Shown here: positions 36,510 to 43,695 of the stretch, piece by piece
Layout: each line of letters starts with the position of its first letter
Numbering within the stretch: position 1 is the stretch's first letter
NCBI GenBank assembly: GCA_023228645.1
Contig: JALOAT010000020.1
Span: 1-62,047, forward strand
Source: Gammaproteobacteria bacterium
GTDB taxonomy: Bacteria > Pseudomonadota > Gammaproteobacteria > Thiohalomonadales > Thiohalomonadaceae
Reading direction: 5' to 3'
Length of the DNA: 62,047 bases
Translations under genes and position numbers: made by a program
The notes under the pieces: model-generated
What the model was told of the DNA's origin: nothing
Seen by the model: only the letters and a program-made list of their open reading frames with translations
Database searches by the model: none

Positions 36510-36886
36510 GAATATATCTTAAATTTTCCAGTAAATTGATTGAAGATCTATATACGGATACTTGCCACGAAGGATATGAGCAAATGATCCTAGGTTTGTT
36601 GGAAATATTAGTCAAGTTTTCCCGCAATTTAGAAATTACAGATTACCACAGTATATTGAGTAAACTATCTTTCTGCTATAATTATTCAGAAAATTGGGAC
36701 GATTTGAATCAAAGATCCATCTATCTTCGAGAATCATATTCTAGAATATGGGACAGGGTATTAAAAACTACAGATAGTTTGCTGGACATATGGCCTCAGG
36801 TATTATGTAGACGTGATGCAGATGACAGTACGGAATATTTTGGTAACTGTGAACATCTAGAAACCATCTGTAGATTGACAAGATAG
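36506..36886 (+). CDS. Small-ORF array gene 23, 126 aa
   Basis: ATGA overlap upstream. Helical (YEQMILGLLEILVKFSRNLE) and ending LLDIWPQVLCRRDADDSTEY followed by FGNCEHLETICRLTR, a variant of the common end with an extra Cys-rich insert. The operon probably stops here, because a strong regulated promoter follows. Confidence 0.6.
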   Translation: MRIYLKFSSKLIEDLYTDTCHEGYEQMILGLLEILVKFSRNLEITDYHSILSKLSFCYNYSENWDDLNQRSIYLRESYSRIWDRVLKTTDSLLDIWPQVLCRRDADDSTEYFGNCEHLETICRLTR

Positions 36887-36887
36887 C

Positions 36888-36926
36888 TTGACTGATGTAT
36901 CTAGATCATCTATAAAGATCTAGATA
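36888..36926 (+). promoter_or_regulatory. Promoter with 10-bp operator dyad
   Basis: TTGACT (36888-36893), 17-nt spacer, TATAAA (36911-36916). TATCTAGATC (36898-36907) and GATCTAGATA (36917-36926) are exact complements that flank the -10 box. A dimeric repressor bound there would block the promoter. Confidence 0.65.
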
Positions 36927-36944
36927 GATGGGAGATAGATATCC

Positions 36945-37385
36945 GTGGAAGTATTTGAACTAGAGATTGAAAATCCTACCCTACTCTCCTGGGCTTCAGA
37001 TTTTAGACGTTATGGCCATTCGCCACACAATTCTATCTATCAAAGTTCTGACAGCGATCAAAAGTTAAAGAACGCCAACCAGGCCAAGGAATGGTTTCGC
37101 TGTTTCAATAAACTATGCAGGCACTTTGTTGCTTTTGTGCGCGAACCATCCGTTAAGCAATATGTGCTTGATACTTTTCCACTGCATCCTATCCTGGAGG
37201 GCCTTTGGTCCCACTCATCCGCTCTATTAAGTGAATTCTATGGATCTACCTTGGCATTATATGATGAAGACTTTCATATTGAATTCATCAATAGATATCC
37301 AGATGTTGGATTTACTCTTAACAATTTGCCCTATATTAAAGAACATATGCCTGTTTTGCATTCTTACTTGACAATAATGAAATAA
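36945..37385 (+). CDS. Small-ORF array gene 24, 146 aa, GTG start
   Basis: GGGAG lies 11 nt before the GTG, after the operator-covered promoter. The middle is helical (NANQAKEWFRCFNKLCRHFV). The end FINRYPDVGFTLNNLPYIKE plus HMPVLHSYLTIMK shows the YP...L...L-K pattern. The function is unknown; separate control suggests a different expression time from its neighbours. Confidence 0.6.
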   Translation: MEVFELEIENPTLLSWASDFRRYGHSPHNSIYQSSDSDQKLKNANQAKEWFRCFNKLCRHFVAFVREPSVKQYVLDTFPLHPILEGLWSHSSALLSEFYGSTLALYDEDFHIEFINRYPDVGFTLNNLPYIKEHMPVLHSYLTIMK

Positions 37386-37410
37386 ATCCCTGGAAGTAAA
37401 TAGCTATGGA

Positions 37411-37704
37411 ATGCATAAACATAAATTCTATGAAGCCTTTTTTGATTCACTAAATGTTCGTGGTTTCAGTGTTGATCACGATCTCCTCTACTATATAATT
37501 CAACTTGATATAACGACGGATTGTAAATGTCTAGTCTTACCCTGGTTATCATATATTGATAGAGGGTATGATGAGGATAAATTTCAAGATATACTTTCTA
37601 TCACAGACACTTGGGAGGAAGCTTGGCTTTTTGTTATGAGTCAGGGTGTTCGATATTGTGGTAACAATCCATACTTAATCACAGTCTCTAAGCTATACGA
37701 TTGA
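37411..37704 (+). CDS. Small-ORF array gene 25, 97 aa (DTWEEAW subfamily)
   Basis: QDILSITDTWEEAWLFVMSQ and RYCGNNPYLITVSKLYD match genes 16 and 17, 3 kb away, so copies are spread along the array and not only adjacent. The ribosome site is weak (ATGGA). The TGA stop is inside the TTGACA of the next promoter. Confidence 0.6.
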   Translation: MHKHKFYEAFFDSLNVRGFSVDHDLLYYIIQLDITTDCKCLVLPWLSYIDRGYDEDKFQDILSITDTWEEAWLFVMSQGVRYCGNNPYLITVSKLYD

Positions 37705-37727
37705 CACATTGGCTATTTCCATATAAT
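37701..37727 (+). promoter_or_regulatory. Consensus promoter of array gene 26
   Basis: TTGACA, 15-nt spacer, perfect TATAAT. The -10 contains an in-frame ATG (37726) that would not be transcribed from this promoter, which supports the later start at 37756. Confidence 0.6.
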
Positions 37728-37755
37728 GTCCACCAGAATAGATGGAGATCTTTGG

Positions 37756-38133
37756 ATGAGTTTTGGAAATTTGTTGCTTAAATTGGACAAGTTGCAGACT
37801 AATGACATTGGTGGTACGATTGAGGCAGTAGGCCAAGCATATAGGACCCGTCCTAATTTGATTCTAAAAGATATGGAAGTTTGTCATTATATCAATAACT
37901 TGGCTTGGATCAAGGATCCGTCGCTGTTAATGTACACATTGGCCTACAACAGAAGAAATTCAGATCAAGATGGATTTAAAGATTTTGAAAATCGGTCTAT
38001 TTTATCACTATTGGGTAAGTTTGTGGAAAATGATGATTTTTGGATAGAAATTTGCTTCAAGTATCCAGAATATGCTAAATTTTATCGAAATCCAGGATAC
38101 GGGTTTAAAACTATGATGGCACTTTTGAAATGA
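37756..38133 (+). CDS. Small-ORF array gene 26, 125 aa
   Basis: The start MSFGNLLLKLDKLQ has GGAG 8 nt upstream; the longer frame begins inside the -10 box. It contains NNLAWIKDPSLLMYTLAYNR and ends CFKYPEYAKFYRNPGYGFKT plus MMALLK. WIKDP and the FYRNP end anticipate the YIKNP repeats of genes 29 and 31-33. ATGA overlap with the next gene. Confidence 0.6.
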   Translation: MSFGNLLLKLDKLQTNDIGGTIEAVGQAYRTRPNLILKDMEVCHYINNLAWIKDPSLLMYTLAYNRRNSDQDGFKDFENRSILSLLGKFVENDDFWIEICFKYPEYAKFYRNPGYGFKTMMALLK

Positions 38134-38498
38134 AACTGAAAACGATCAAAAAGAGAATACACGATGGGTCTAAGTCAGGTGCCCTCAAGACTATCGCCAT
38201 TCTTCTGAATGATAAAACGTGGTCAAAGGATCACGTTAAATTGTTGGCTGAAGCATTAGTGATAGCTAAGTCTGAATTAATAGGTAGTGCTCGGTGGATT
38301 AATAATAGTGGTCCACGAAATCCACCCCCAGCTGGTATGGGTTCTATCGGTGGTCGCCTACACGATATAATGCTTTTTGAGATAGGTGGCTTACCAGAAT
38401 GGGTCAAATTTGATTTAATTATGCACGATCCAGAATTGGGTGAGCTGATATCCAATATGTCTGAAACTTTAAAAAACACCTGGATATTAATTAGATGA
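38130..38498 (+). CDS. Small-ORF array gene 27, 122 aa
   Basis: A basic N-terminus (MKLKTIKKRIHDGSKSGALK), a glycine/proline-rich loop (SGPRNPPPAGMGSIGGRL) and the family end DLIMHDPELGELISNMSETL plus KNTWILIR. The loop is unlike other members. ATGA overlaps on both sides. Confidence 0.6.
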   Translation: MKLKTIKKRIHDGSKSGALKTIAILLNDKTWSKDHVKLLAEALVIAKSELIGSARWINNSGPRNPPPAGMGSIGGRLHDIMLFEIGGLPEWVKFDLIMHDPELGELISNMSETLKNTWILIR

Positions 38499-39007
38499 AT
38501 TACACTAAAGCGTTGGTTCTCTGTGATGAAGTGATGAAGCAGATGGAAGATCATTTTGATCGTTTGTATGAAGAATCTGAAATTCAACATTTAAAAAATG
38601 TTTATAAGCAACTAACCAACATCAAGGGAAATATTGGATCCTTGATGAAGGATGAAAAAAATTGGGCTCATAGAGCCAATAAGGAACAACTTAATGATGG
38701 GCTGTATAAGCTATATTCAATCACGATAGGGAATGATCCTTGGGCTGATAAATGTTATGAGATAATCAAGGCATTGTATAACTGGGAAGTGATTAATAAT
38801 TCAATTTCAAGGGTAGAGCAAAATCCAAATCTTTTACCTTCTAGTGACTTTTATAACCAATATCGGATAACTTATGGTAGGCTGTTGGAAAGTTTCAACT
38901 ACACGGAAGATGAGATTGTGAACTTGATAACAATGTATCCATATTTGTCAAAAATATACACTGGTAACCATAATGTAGTAACATCCATTGGAGCAATGTT
39001 GACGTGA
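38495..39007 (+). CDS. Small-ORF array gene 28, 170 aa
   Basis: One of the longer members: helical (MKQMEDHFDRLYEESEIQHL) with the end LITMYPYLSKIYTGNHNVVT plus SIGAMLT, which matches the YP...Y.G...V..L pattern. Stop and next GTG overlap (GTGA). Confidence 0.6.
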   Translation: MNYTKALVLCDEVMKQMEDHFDRLYEESEIQHLKNVYKQLTNIKGNIGSLMKDEKNWAHRANKEQLNDGLYKLYSITIGNDPWADKCYEIIKALYNWEVINNSISRVEQNPNLLPSSDFYNQYRITYGRLLESFNYTEDEIVNLITMYPYLSKIYTGNHNVVTSIGAMLT

Positions 39008-39438
39008 AATCTGCCAATAGTAGTAAAAGTTTTTGGACTCGCCAATACAAAGAGTATAAAAAAGCTATCAAGGAAAATACTCCTTTGATTGAGCTGTTGC
39101 CCAGTCACCCATATGTTATTAAATTTATCAGTGGGCCTACTAAGGAGCAGCAACTGGCAGCGGTCTTGAGCGATGCCAGAGTAATGAAATATATTAAAGG
39201 GGTTGACCATTACGTTGCAATACGTGCCATCAAAGTATTACCTTGGGTGATTAAATATGTGGTAAATCCCACGGAAGAAATGTGGCTCCACGCATTAACC
39301 CACGATCCAAATTTAATTTTTAAATCTCCTAAAATTACCTGGCCTATGTTTGAAACCGTCTTTGGTAAGGTGAAAAGATTAAATAGTCATAAGGGATTAC
39401 TGCCTGAAATGAGGACTGCTATAATATTGGTTAGTTGA
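39004..39438 (+). CDS. Small-ORF array gene 29, 144 aa, YI(K)xP repeat protein
   Basis: It shows internal repeats of about 34 residues: HPYVIKFISGPTKEQQLAAV, ARVMKYIKGVDHYVAIRAIK, LPWVIKYVVNPTEEMWLHAL and DPNLIFK. The pattern (dP.hIkyI.nPteE.ql.Al) resembles DUF4116-like or YIKNPSE repeat proteins of phages and bacteria, thought to fold as helical-hairpin solenoids. GTG start overlapping the previous stop. A binding rather than catalytic role is likely. Confidence 0.65.
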   Translation: MKSANSSKSFWTRQYKEYKKAIKENTPLIELLPSHPYVIKFISGPTKEQQLAAVLSDARVMKYIKGVDHYVAIRAIKVLPWVIKYVVNPTEEMWLHALTHDPNLIFKSPKITWPMFETVFGKVKRLNSHKGLLPEMRTAIILVS

Positions 39439-39908
39439 TGAAAACAGACTGCAAAAACTTAATTAGAGAAATTAAGAATACTGTACCACTGACAAGTAAT
39501 CTTGCCTCTAATATACACGAAATTGAAAAATTTGTAAAAGTTCAAGATCTAATAGTGGAACTTGATGGTATTGGACTTGATGAGCAAATATCACTAGTAG
39601 TTGGAATCTTTAAAGACTATTTCCAACCTATTATTTTATCCACACTTTCATATGAAGTTGATTTCATCAAGGTAGTTGAACCAATTCTAAGAACTCCAAA
39701 AATACCCCTACACGCATCAAAGATTTTAGGAGAACGTATAGGAATTTCTCCAGCATTTTCCTATAATTCAATTTTGAATAAATTGATAGAACCAACGGAA
39801 GTTGAGAAAAAAATAGGTGAAATTTTATTCATTCATAACTCCAACAAGCTATCTGGTTTAAAAAACACATCCGCATTACATATTGCGCTTAGTACTCTTA
39901 AGGATTGA
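39438..39908 (+). CDS. Small-ORF array gene 30, 156 aa
   Basis: ATG 39438 sits on the previous TGA (TGATG); a TTG one codon earlier is less likely. Helical (KVQDLIVELDGIGLDEQISL) with NKLIEPTEVEKKIGEILFIH in the last third, a PTE element as in gene 29. The TGA stop lies in the next -35 box. Confidence 0.6.
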   Translation: MKTDCKNLIREIKNTVPLTSNLASNIHEIEKFVKVQDLIVELDGIGLDEQISLVVGIFKDYFQPIILSTLSYEVDFIKVVEPILRTPKIPLHASKILGERIGISPAFSYNSILNKLIEPTEVEKKIGEILFIHNSNKLSGLKNTSALHIALSTLKD

Positions 39909-39934
39909 CAGGTACTATAATTCATTGTAAAACC
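39906..39934 (+). promoter_or_regulatory. Promoter of array gene 31
   Basis: TTGACA, 17-nt spacer, TAAAAC, 24 nt before the GTG, which has a strong AGGAGG. Confidence 0.45.
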
Positions 39935-39957
39935 ATCTACAGTGATAGGAGGTTTAC

Positions 39958-40743
39958 GTGAAGCTAATTGATAAAGTTAAAAAAGATCCTTCTCTTCTTC
40001 GAGATTATTCAACGGCTCCTATCGCTGTTCAGCGAGCAGCTATTGAGGCTGATTTCAATTCTATTCGTTATATTAAAAACCCAAATCAAGAAATACAATG
40101 CTTGGCTGTAAGGCGTGGAGGTATAACTGCCTACAAGTTGATTAATAGTCCGTGCTATGATGCAAAAAAAGTTTTGGCCGAAATGCAGCCGATGAAAATT
40201 AATAAAAATATTGCAGTTGATGAAACCCTAATGGAGATAGCTATTAGGGCTAATACTGACTGTGTGGCAACATTTCGTACTATTCCTTACAGGCTTCAAA
40301 AGCTGGCCCGAGAATTGTCCAAGCCGGTCGAAATTATTAATATTATCAAGGATCCGCATCCAGATTTAGTTAGGGATTACCTATCTGAAAACAATCGAAT
40401 TAATAGTTTGAATTCTGTCCCACCTGATGTAGAGCTTGAACATCTGAATAGGGCTAAGAATGCACAAGAAGTATATTCCCTATATGGACAATTGCGGAAC
40501 CCAACTTTAGTTGCTCAGAAACATTACGTTAAAATGATTCTTGCAATGTCAAAACGTGAAAATATGCCATTTGTCAGCATCGCCTCCTGGAGAAATGTCT
40601 CTGGGCGTATTGATGAGGATTTGAAATATGAAATCCTCCAAAATACCAATATGGCAGAACTGGATCAACGGACGATGCCGATTCTTCGAAGTGTGTTTCG
40701 AGGTAATGAAACTCTTATGAATGCCTTGACAATTTTGTCTTGA
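39958..40743 (+). CDS. Array gene 31, 261 aa, YIKNP repeat protein
   Basis: AGGAGGTTTAC precedes the GTG. The N-terminal repeats are DYSTAPIAVQRAAIEADFNS, IRYIKNPNQEIQCLAVRRGG and AYKLINSPCYDAKKVL. Later come RAKNAQEVYSLYGQLRNPTL and an end MPILRSVFRGNETLMNALTI, which fits the family terminus. About twice the usual length, it looks like a fusion or extension of repeat units. Confidence 0.65.
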   Translation: MKLIDKVKKDPSLLRDYSTAPIAVQRAAIEADFNSIRYIKNPNQEIQCLAVRRGGITAYKLINSPCYDAKKVLAEMQPMKINKNIAVDETLMEIAIRANTDCVATFRTIPYRLQKLARELSKPVEIINIIKDPHPDLVRDYLSENNRINSLNSVPPDVELEHLNRAKNAQEVYSLYGQLRNPTLVAQKHYVKMILAMSKRENMPFVSIASWRNVSGRIDEDLKYEILQNTNMAELDQRTMPILRSVFRGNETLMNALTILS

Positions 40744-40779
40744 TATGTTATTACGTGTCAAGACACTAGGAATCAGTAA

Positions 40780-41256
40780 ATGAAAAACATAAAAAATGCA
40801 CTCTACAATTCTTCTTGGCAGACATCAGTAACGACTGATCAACAGATTAGTCTTCTGAAAGAAATATCGAAAAAAATGGATGACAATATAATGAAATCTA
40901 TATATAGTGACGTTCAAACTATCTATGATGATAGTAAATCTACTTGGTATTGTGATTATGAATCATCCAGGCCGATCAAAGATACAGTATCAAGATCTCA
41001 GCACAATTCAGTAGTTAAAGATCGTGATAGTGCTAAGGAAGAAGCCGCTGATGCTAAAAACACTATCCACGCATTAACAGATGGTAATGAAGAAATGCAA
41101 CGGGCATTGATTAAAATCGATCCTCATAACATTCGATATATTGAAAATCCATATGTAAGTGTCCAGCTTGATGCGATTATGGCTGATCCTAATTGTTTCA
41201 CAAAGATTAAAAATCCTGCACAAGAGGCAATTGATATGTACAGGATTGTTAAATGA
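40780..41256 (+). CDS. Array gene 32, 158 aa, coiled part plus YIENP repeats
   Basis: The central stretch (RDSAKEEAADAKNTIHALTD) is a likely coiled coil. It is followed by EEMQRALIKIDPHNIRYIEN, PYVSVQLDAIMADPNCFTKI and KNPAQEAIDMYRIVK, two clear repeat units of the gene 29/31/33 type. The upstream ribosome site is weak. ATGA overlap with the next gene. Confidence 0.65.
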   Translation: MKNIKNALYNSSWQTSVTTDQQISLLKEISKKMDDNIMKSIYSDVQTIYDDSKSTWYCDYESSRPIKDTVSRSQHNSVVKDRDSAKEEAADAKNTIHALTDGNEEMQRALIKIDPHNIRYIENPYVSVQLDAIMADPNCFTKIKNPAQEAIDMYRIVK

Positions 41257-41666
41257 GTCATCAGGCTTGGATTAATGACATAAGTGAAAAGGAACGATTG
41301 TCTATCTTGGAAAAACATCCAAGAGCTATTATTCACATCAATACTCCATCCTTTAACGAATTAAAAATGGTTATTGATTTAGATGTCGATTCTTTAAAAG
41401 AACAAACAGAAATGTGCGGAAAAGCCCAACTGTATTTTATACAACGATATCCGGATATGATCTACATTATTAAAGATCCGCTTCCTGTTGTATTGGACAT
41501 CGCTATAGAGAAATTTCCTCACGCAATAACACAAGTTGATAACTTTAGTGATGATCAACTTATCCGTGCAATATCCTTAAATCCAAAAGTTATTGATTCT
41601 TTTTCTCCTGATAAAAGAAATAGGATAGAAGGATATATTGAAACATACGCGACGTTAGTGAAATAA
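41253..41666 (+). CDS. Array gene 33, 137 aa, repeat protein
   Basis: Four repeats can be laid out: ISEKERLSILEKHPRAIIHI, FIQRYPDMIYIIKDPLPVVL, DIAIEKFPHAITQVDNFSDD and QLIRAISLNPKVIDSF. The P.hI..I.xP unit is the same as in genes 29, 31 and 32. It is probably a short alpha-solenoid. Confidence 0.65.
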   Translation: MSHQAWINDISEKERLSILEKHPRAIIHINTPSFNELKMVIDLDVDSLKEQTEMCGKAQLYFIQRYPDMIYIIKDPLPVVLDIAIEKFPHAITQVDNFSDDQLIRAISLNPKVIDSFSPDKRNRIEGYIETYATLVK

Positions 41667-41678
41667 AGGCATACTATA

Positions 41679-41912
41679 ATGTATAAAGATTCATTAAAAG
41701 AGGCAAGGATCTACTTAAAGTCGATTGGTAAAACTGAATACCATTTGACTGATGATCATATGGCCGCCGATTTATTTGATCAACTTCAAGCCAAACGGCA
41801 GGAAATCAATGAAGCAAAAGTTGCTGCAATGAAAGAAGTTGCTGCCAAATATGACGAGCAGCTTAATGATATTGAAGATCAATATTCGACGCTATTGAGG
41901 ATGATTGCTTAA
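41679..41912 (+). CDS. Coiled-coil protein, 77 aa
   Basis: Residues 28-75 form one long charged helix (MAADLFDQLQAKRQEINEAK, VAAMKEVAAKYDEQLNDIED) typical of a coiled coil. The stop and next ATG overlap by one base (TAATG), tying it to the 386-aa gene. It lacks the array's terminal motif, so it probably belongs with the next gene. Confidence 0.6.
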   Translation: MYKDSLKEARIYLKSIGKTEYHLTDDHMAADLFDQLQAKRQEINEAKVAAMKEVAAKYDEQLNDIEDQYSTLLRMIA

Positions 41913-43072
41913 TGTCACTTTCAATTAACATACCGGATGAGCATTATGTTACATTTACTTTTCGAAGTGATGACATTTATCCACTTGGTTTCCTAGTCCC
42001 GGAAGGAAAAGATCAGGCATCTATCAAGAAAAAAGCTACTGCTGATCAATGGGCAAGTAGGTCCAAGGTTCAAGTTCCTGCCAAAACTTTTAAAAATAAA
42101 CCAATGGTCGGATTTGAAATTCGAAAATCTGTTCAACATTATCGTAGCCGTGGAGCAAATAAGGAAGTCTGGAGGATATTAGATCCGCGCGGATTTGAAT
42201 TGGAAATCACAAATGATAATATGGAATTCATCATTGATCATTGTATCTTAGATAAGGGCGAAATTATCAGTTCCTGCATTTGGGGTAGAGAAGGAAGTAG
42301 AAATATGTTGCTTCCAGTAGACTGTGACGAATACCGGGCCGCAATTGCCAATACTGAACGTTTGAGTAAGAAAGCATCTATGAGAGATGTTAAGCTAGGT
42401 GATCACGTTACATTTAAGAAAGGAACTCGTGGTCGATTCTTAGGAAAATACTACAAATATGTTTTAGAAATTGGTAATCAGTTTGATCTATCGTCCACTA
42501 TTGAAGTCAGTTCATCCAAATATTATGTGTTTGTTGATGACAAACAAGAATTAACTATATCTTCATCAGTGCAAGTATCAGAAATTAACAAATCTGAACC
42601 GATTTCTGAAGCTGACGCTGAAGTATTAGTCAATCAATTAATTCAAGTTAAAAACTCTAGCTATCGCTATAGTGATGCTCCAGTAATGATGTCAACTGAA
42701 AAGATTGAATTTAATAAGTTTACACCAGATTATAGCCCAATATCCAATTTAGATGAAGTTATGCCGCGCGGTTATTATCACGCTATTTTGACTGCTAAGA
42801 ATAATGGGCTAACTTATGTAGTTGATGCGAAATCTTCATCTTATAGCTATAATAAAGATACGATCAATGCTACTGAAATTAAAAAGACAGATTTAGACGA
42901 AAATATTATAACGTATGTTCAAATCCCGCAAAGTGGGTACTATGGTGGTAATAGAATGACTCCCAAAAGGCTGTCAATTGACTCTAAGACACTGTCGTCA
43001 ATGTATGATATTGAAGTATTGTCGTTTAGTTATAAAACTAGTTTAGGTACAGAAGTGGAAATTAAAATATAA
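41912..43072 (+). CDS. Unknown protein, 386 aa
   Basis: The largest plus-strand protein near the array end. It is beta-rich with Ser/Tyr-rich segments (SSKYYVFVDDKQELTISSSV, KSSSYSYNKDTINATEIKKT). The N-terminal portion DIYPLGFLVPEGKDQASIKK followed by ADQWA looks like a conserved unknown domain seen in large T4-like phages, recalled only loosely. No enzyme motif. It ends at a bidirectional terminator facing the structural genes. Confidence 0.65.
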   Translation: MSLSINIPDEHYVTFTFRSDDIYPLGFLVPEGKDQASIKKKATADQWASRSKVQVPAKTFKNKPMVGFEIRKSVQHYRSRGANKEVWRILDPRGFELEITNDNMEFIIDHCILDKGEIISSCIWGREGSRNMLLPVDCDEYRAAIANTERLSKKASMRDVKLGDHVTFKKGTRGRFLGKYYKYVLEIGNQFDLSSTIEVSSSKYYVFVDDKQELTISSSVQVSEINKSEPISEADAEVLVNQLIQVKNSSYRYSDAPVMMSTEKIEFNKFTPDYSPISNLDEVMPRGYYHAILTAKNNGLTYVVDAKSSSYSYNKDTINATEIKKTDLDENIITYVQIPQSGYYGGNRMTPKRLSIDSKTLSSMYDIEVLSFSYKTSLGTEVEIKI

Positions 43073-43100
43073 TAAAAGCGGCTCAAGCCGCTTTTATTAT
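43069..43100. terminator. Bidirectional terminator between convergent operons
   Basis: ATAATAAAAGCGGC and GCCGCTTTTATTAT are perfect complements around TCAA. T-runs flank both sides, and both converging stop codons lie inside it. Confidence 0.93.
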
Positions 43101-43672
43101 GCCATTTGAATTCTAATCGTATATTGTATTCTTAAACTTCTGTTTAAGCTTTTTTGGATAGTATTAAAGATAACGTGACTTAGGAGCATCTCTTCTCCAT
43201 TTTCACCGTCAGTCTTTAATCCAATTTCATCGAACATATAATCGCTATTCATATCAGTTGAATCATCAAATGCGCTCTGGCCAGATGGCTCACCAAATCC
43301 TAACAAACAAGTAATCACAATATCAGTAAAAAGAGCATTAGTTTGGTGAACTATTGTCATATATGAATCAGCAGAAGTATCTCCTTCAGCATCTACGACT
43401 TTTTCATAAGTTAAGTTATAAAGGTCAGCATTTTGACCTTGAACGTTAGGTGGGAGGTACGTAACGATTCCAAGTCCGTTAACTGTTGATCCACCATTAC
43501 CAAAGCACATTTTATAAATTGGACCATTGCCCATATTGGCCAAGCTTCTAGCAATACCAATACTCATATTTTCAAAATGGATAGCATTTCTTTTTTCAAG
43601 AAGAATTTCACCAGATTCAGCATCTGCTATTTGGACAAATCCTTGTACCATTGGTTCAGCAATATCAAACAC
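43097..43672 (-). CDS. Tail-region protein, 191 aa, GTG start
   Basis: A beta-rich protein (MFDIAEPMVQGFVQIADAES, then NMGNGPIYKMCFGNGGSTVN and LYNLTYEKVVDAEGDTSADS) placed after the giant structural gene, on the same strand. TAAGGAGAATTGAATA precedes the GTG, and an AATAAATA late-type box lies 25 nt upstream, within the end of the giant gene. Position, promoter and composition suggest a tail or baseplate component. No named family can be given. Confidence 0.65.
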   Translation of the reverse strand: MFDIAEPMVQGFVQIADAESGEILLEKRNAIHFENMSIGIARSLANMGNGPIYKMCFGNGGSTVNGLGIVTYLPPNVQGQNADLYNLTYEKVVDAEGDTSADSYMTIVHQTNALFTDIVITCLLGFGEPSGQSAFDDSTDMNSDYMFDEIGLKTDGENGEEMLLSHVIFNTIQKSLNRSLRIQYTIRIQMA

Positions 43673-43695
43673 TATTCAATTCTCCTTAATGCGTA

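Noticed and set aside
28081..43072. The small-ORF array as one large gene broken by frameshifts
   Set aside because: Each ORF has its own start overlap or ribosome site, several have promoters, and the terminal motif recurs at each end, so these are separate genes.
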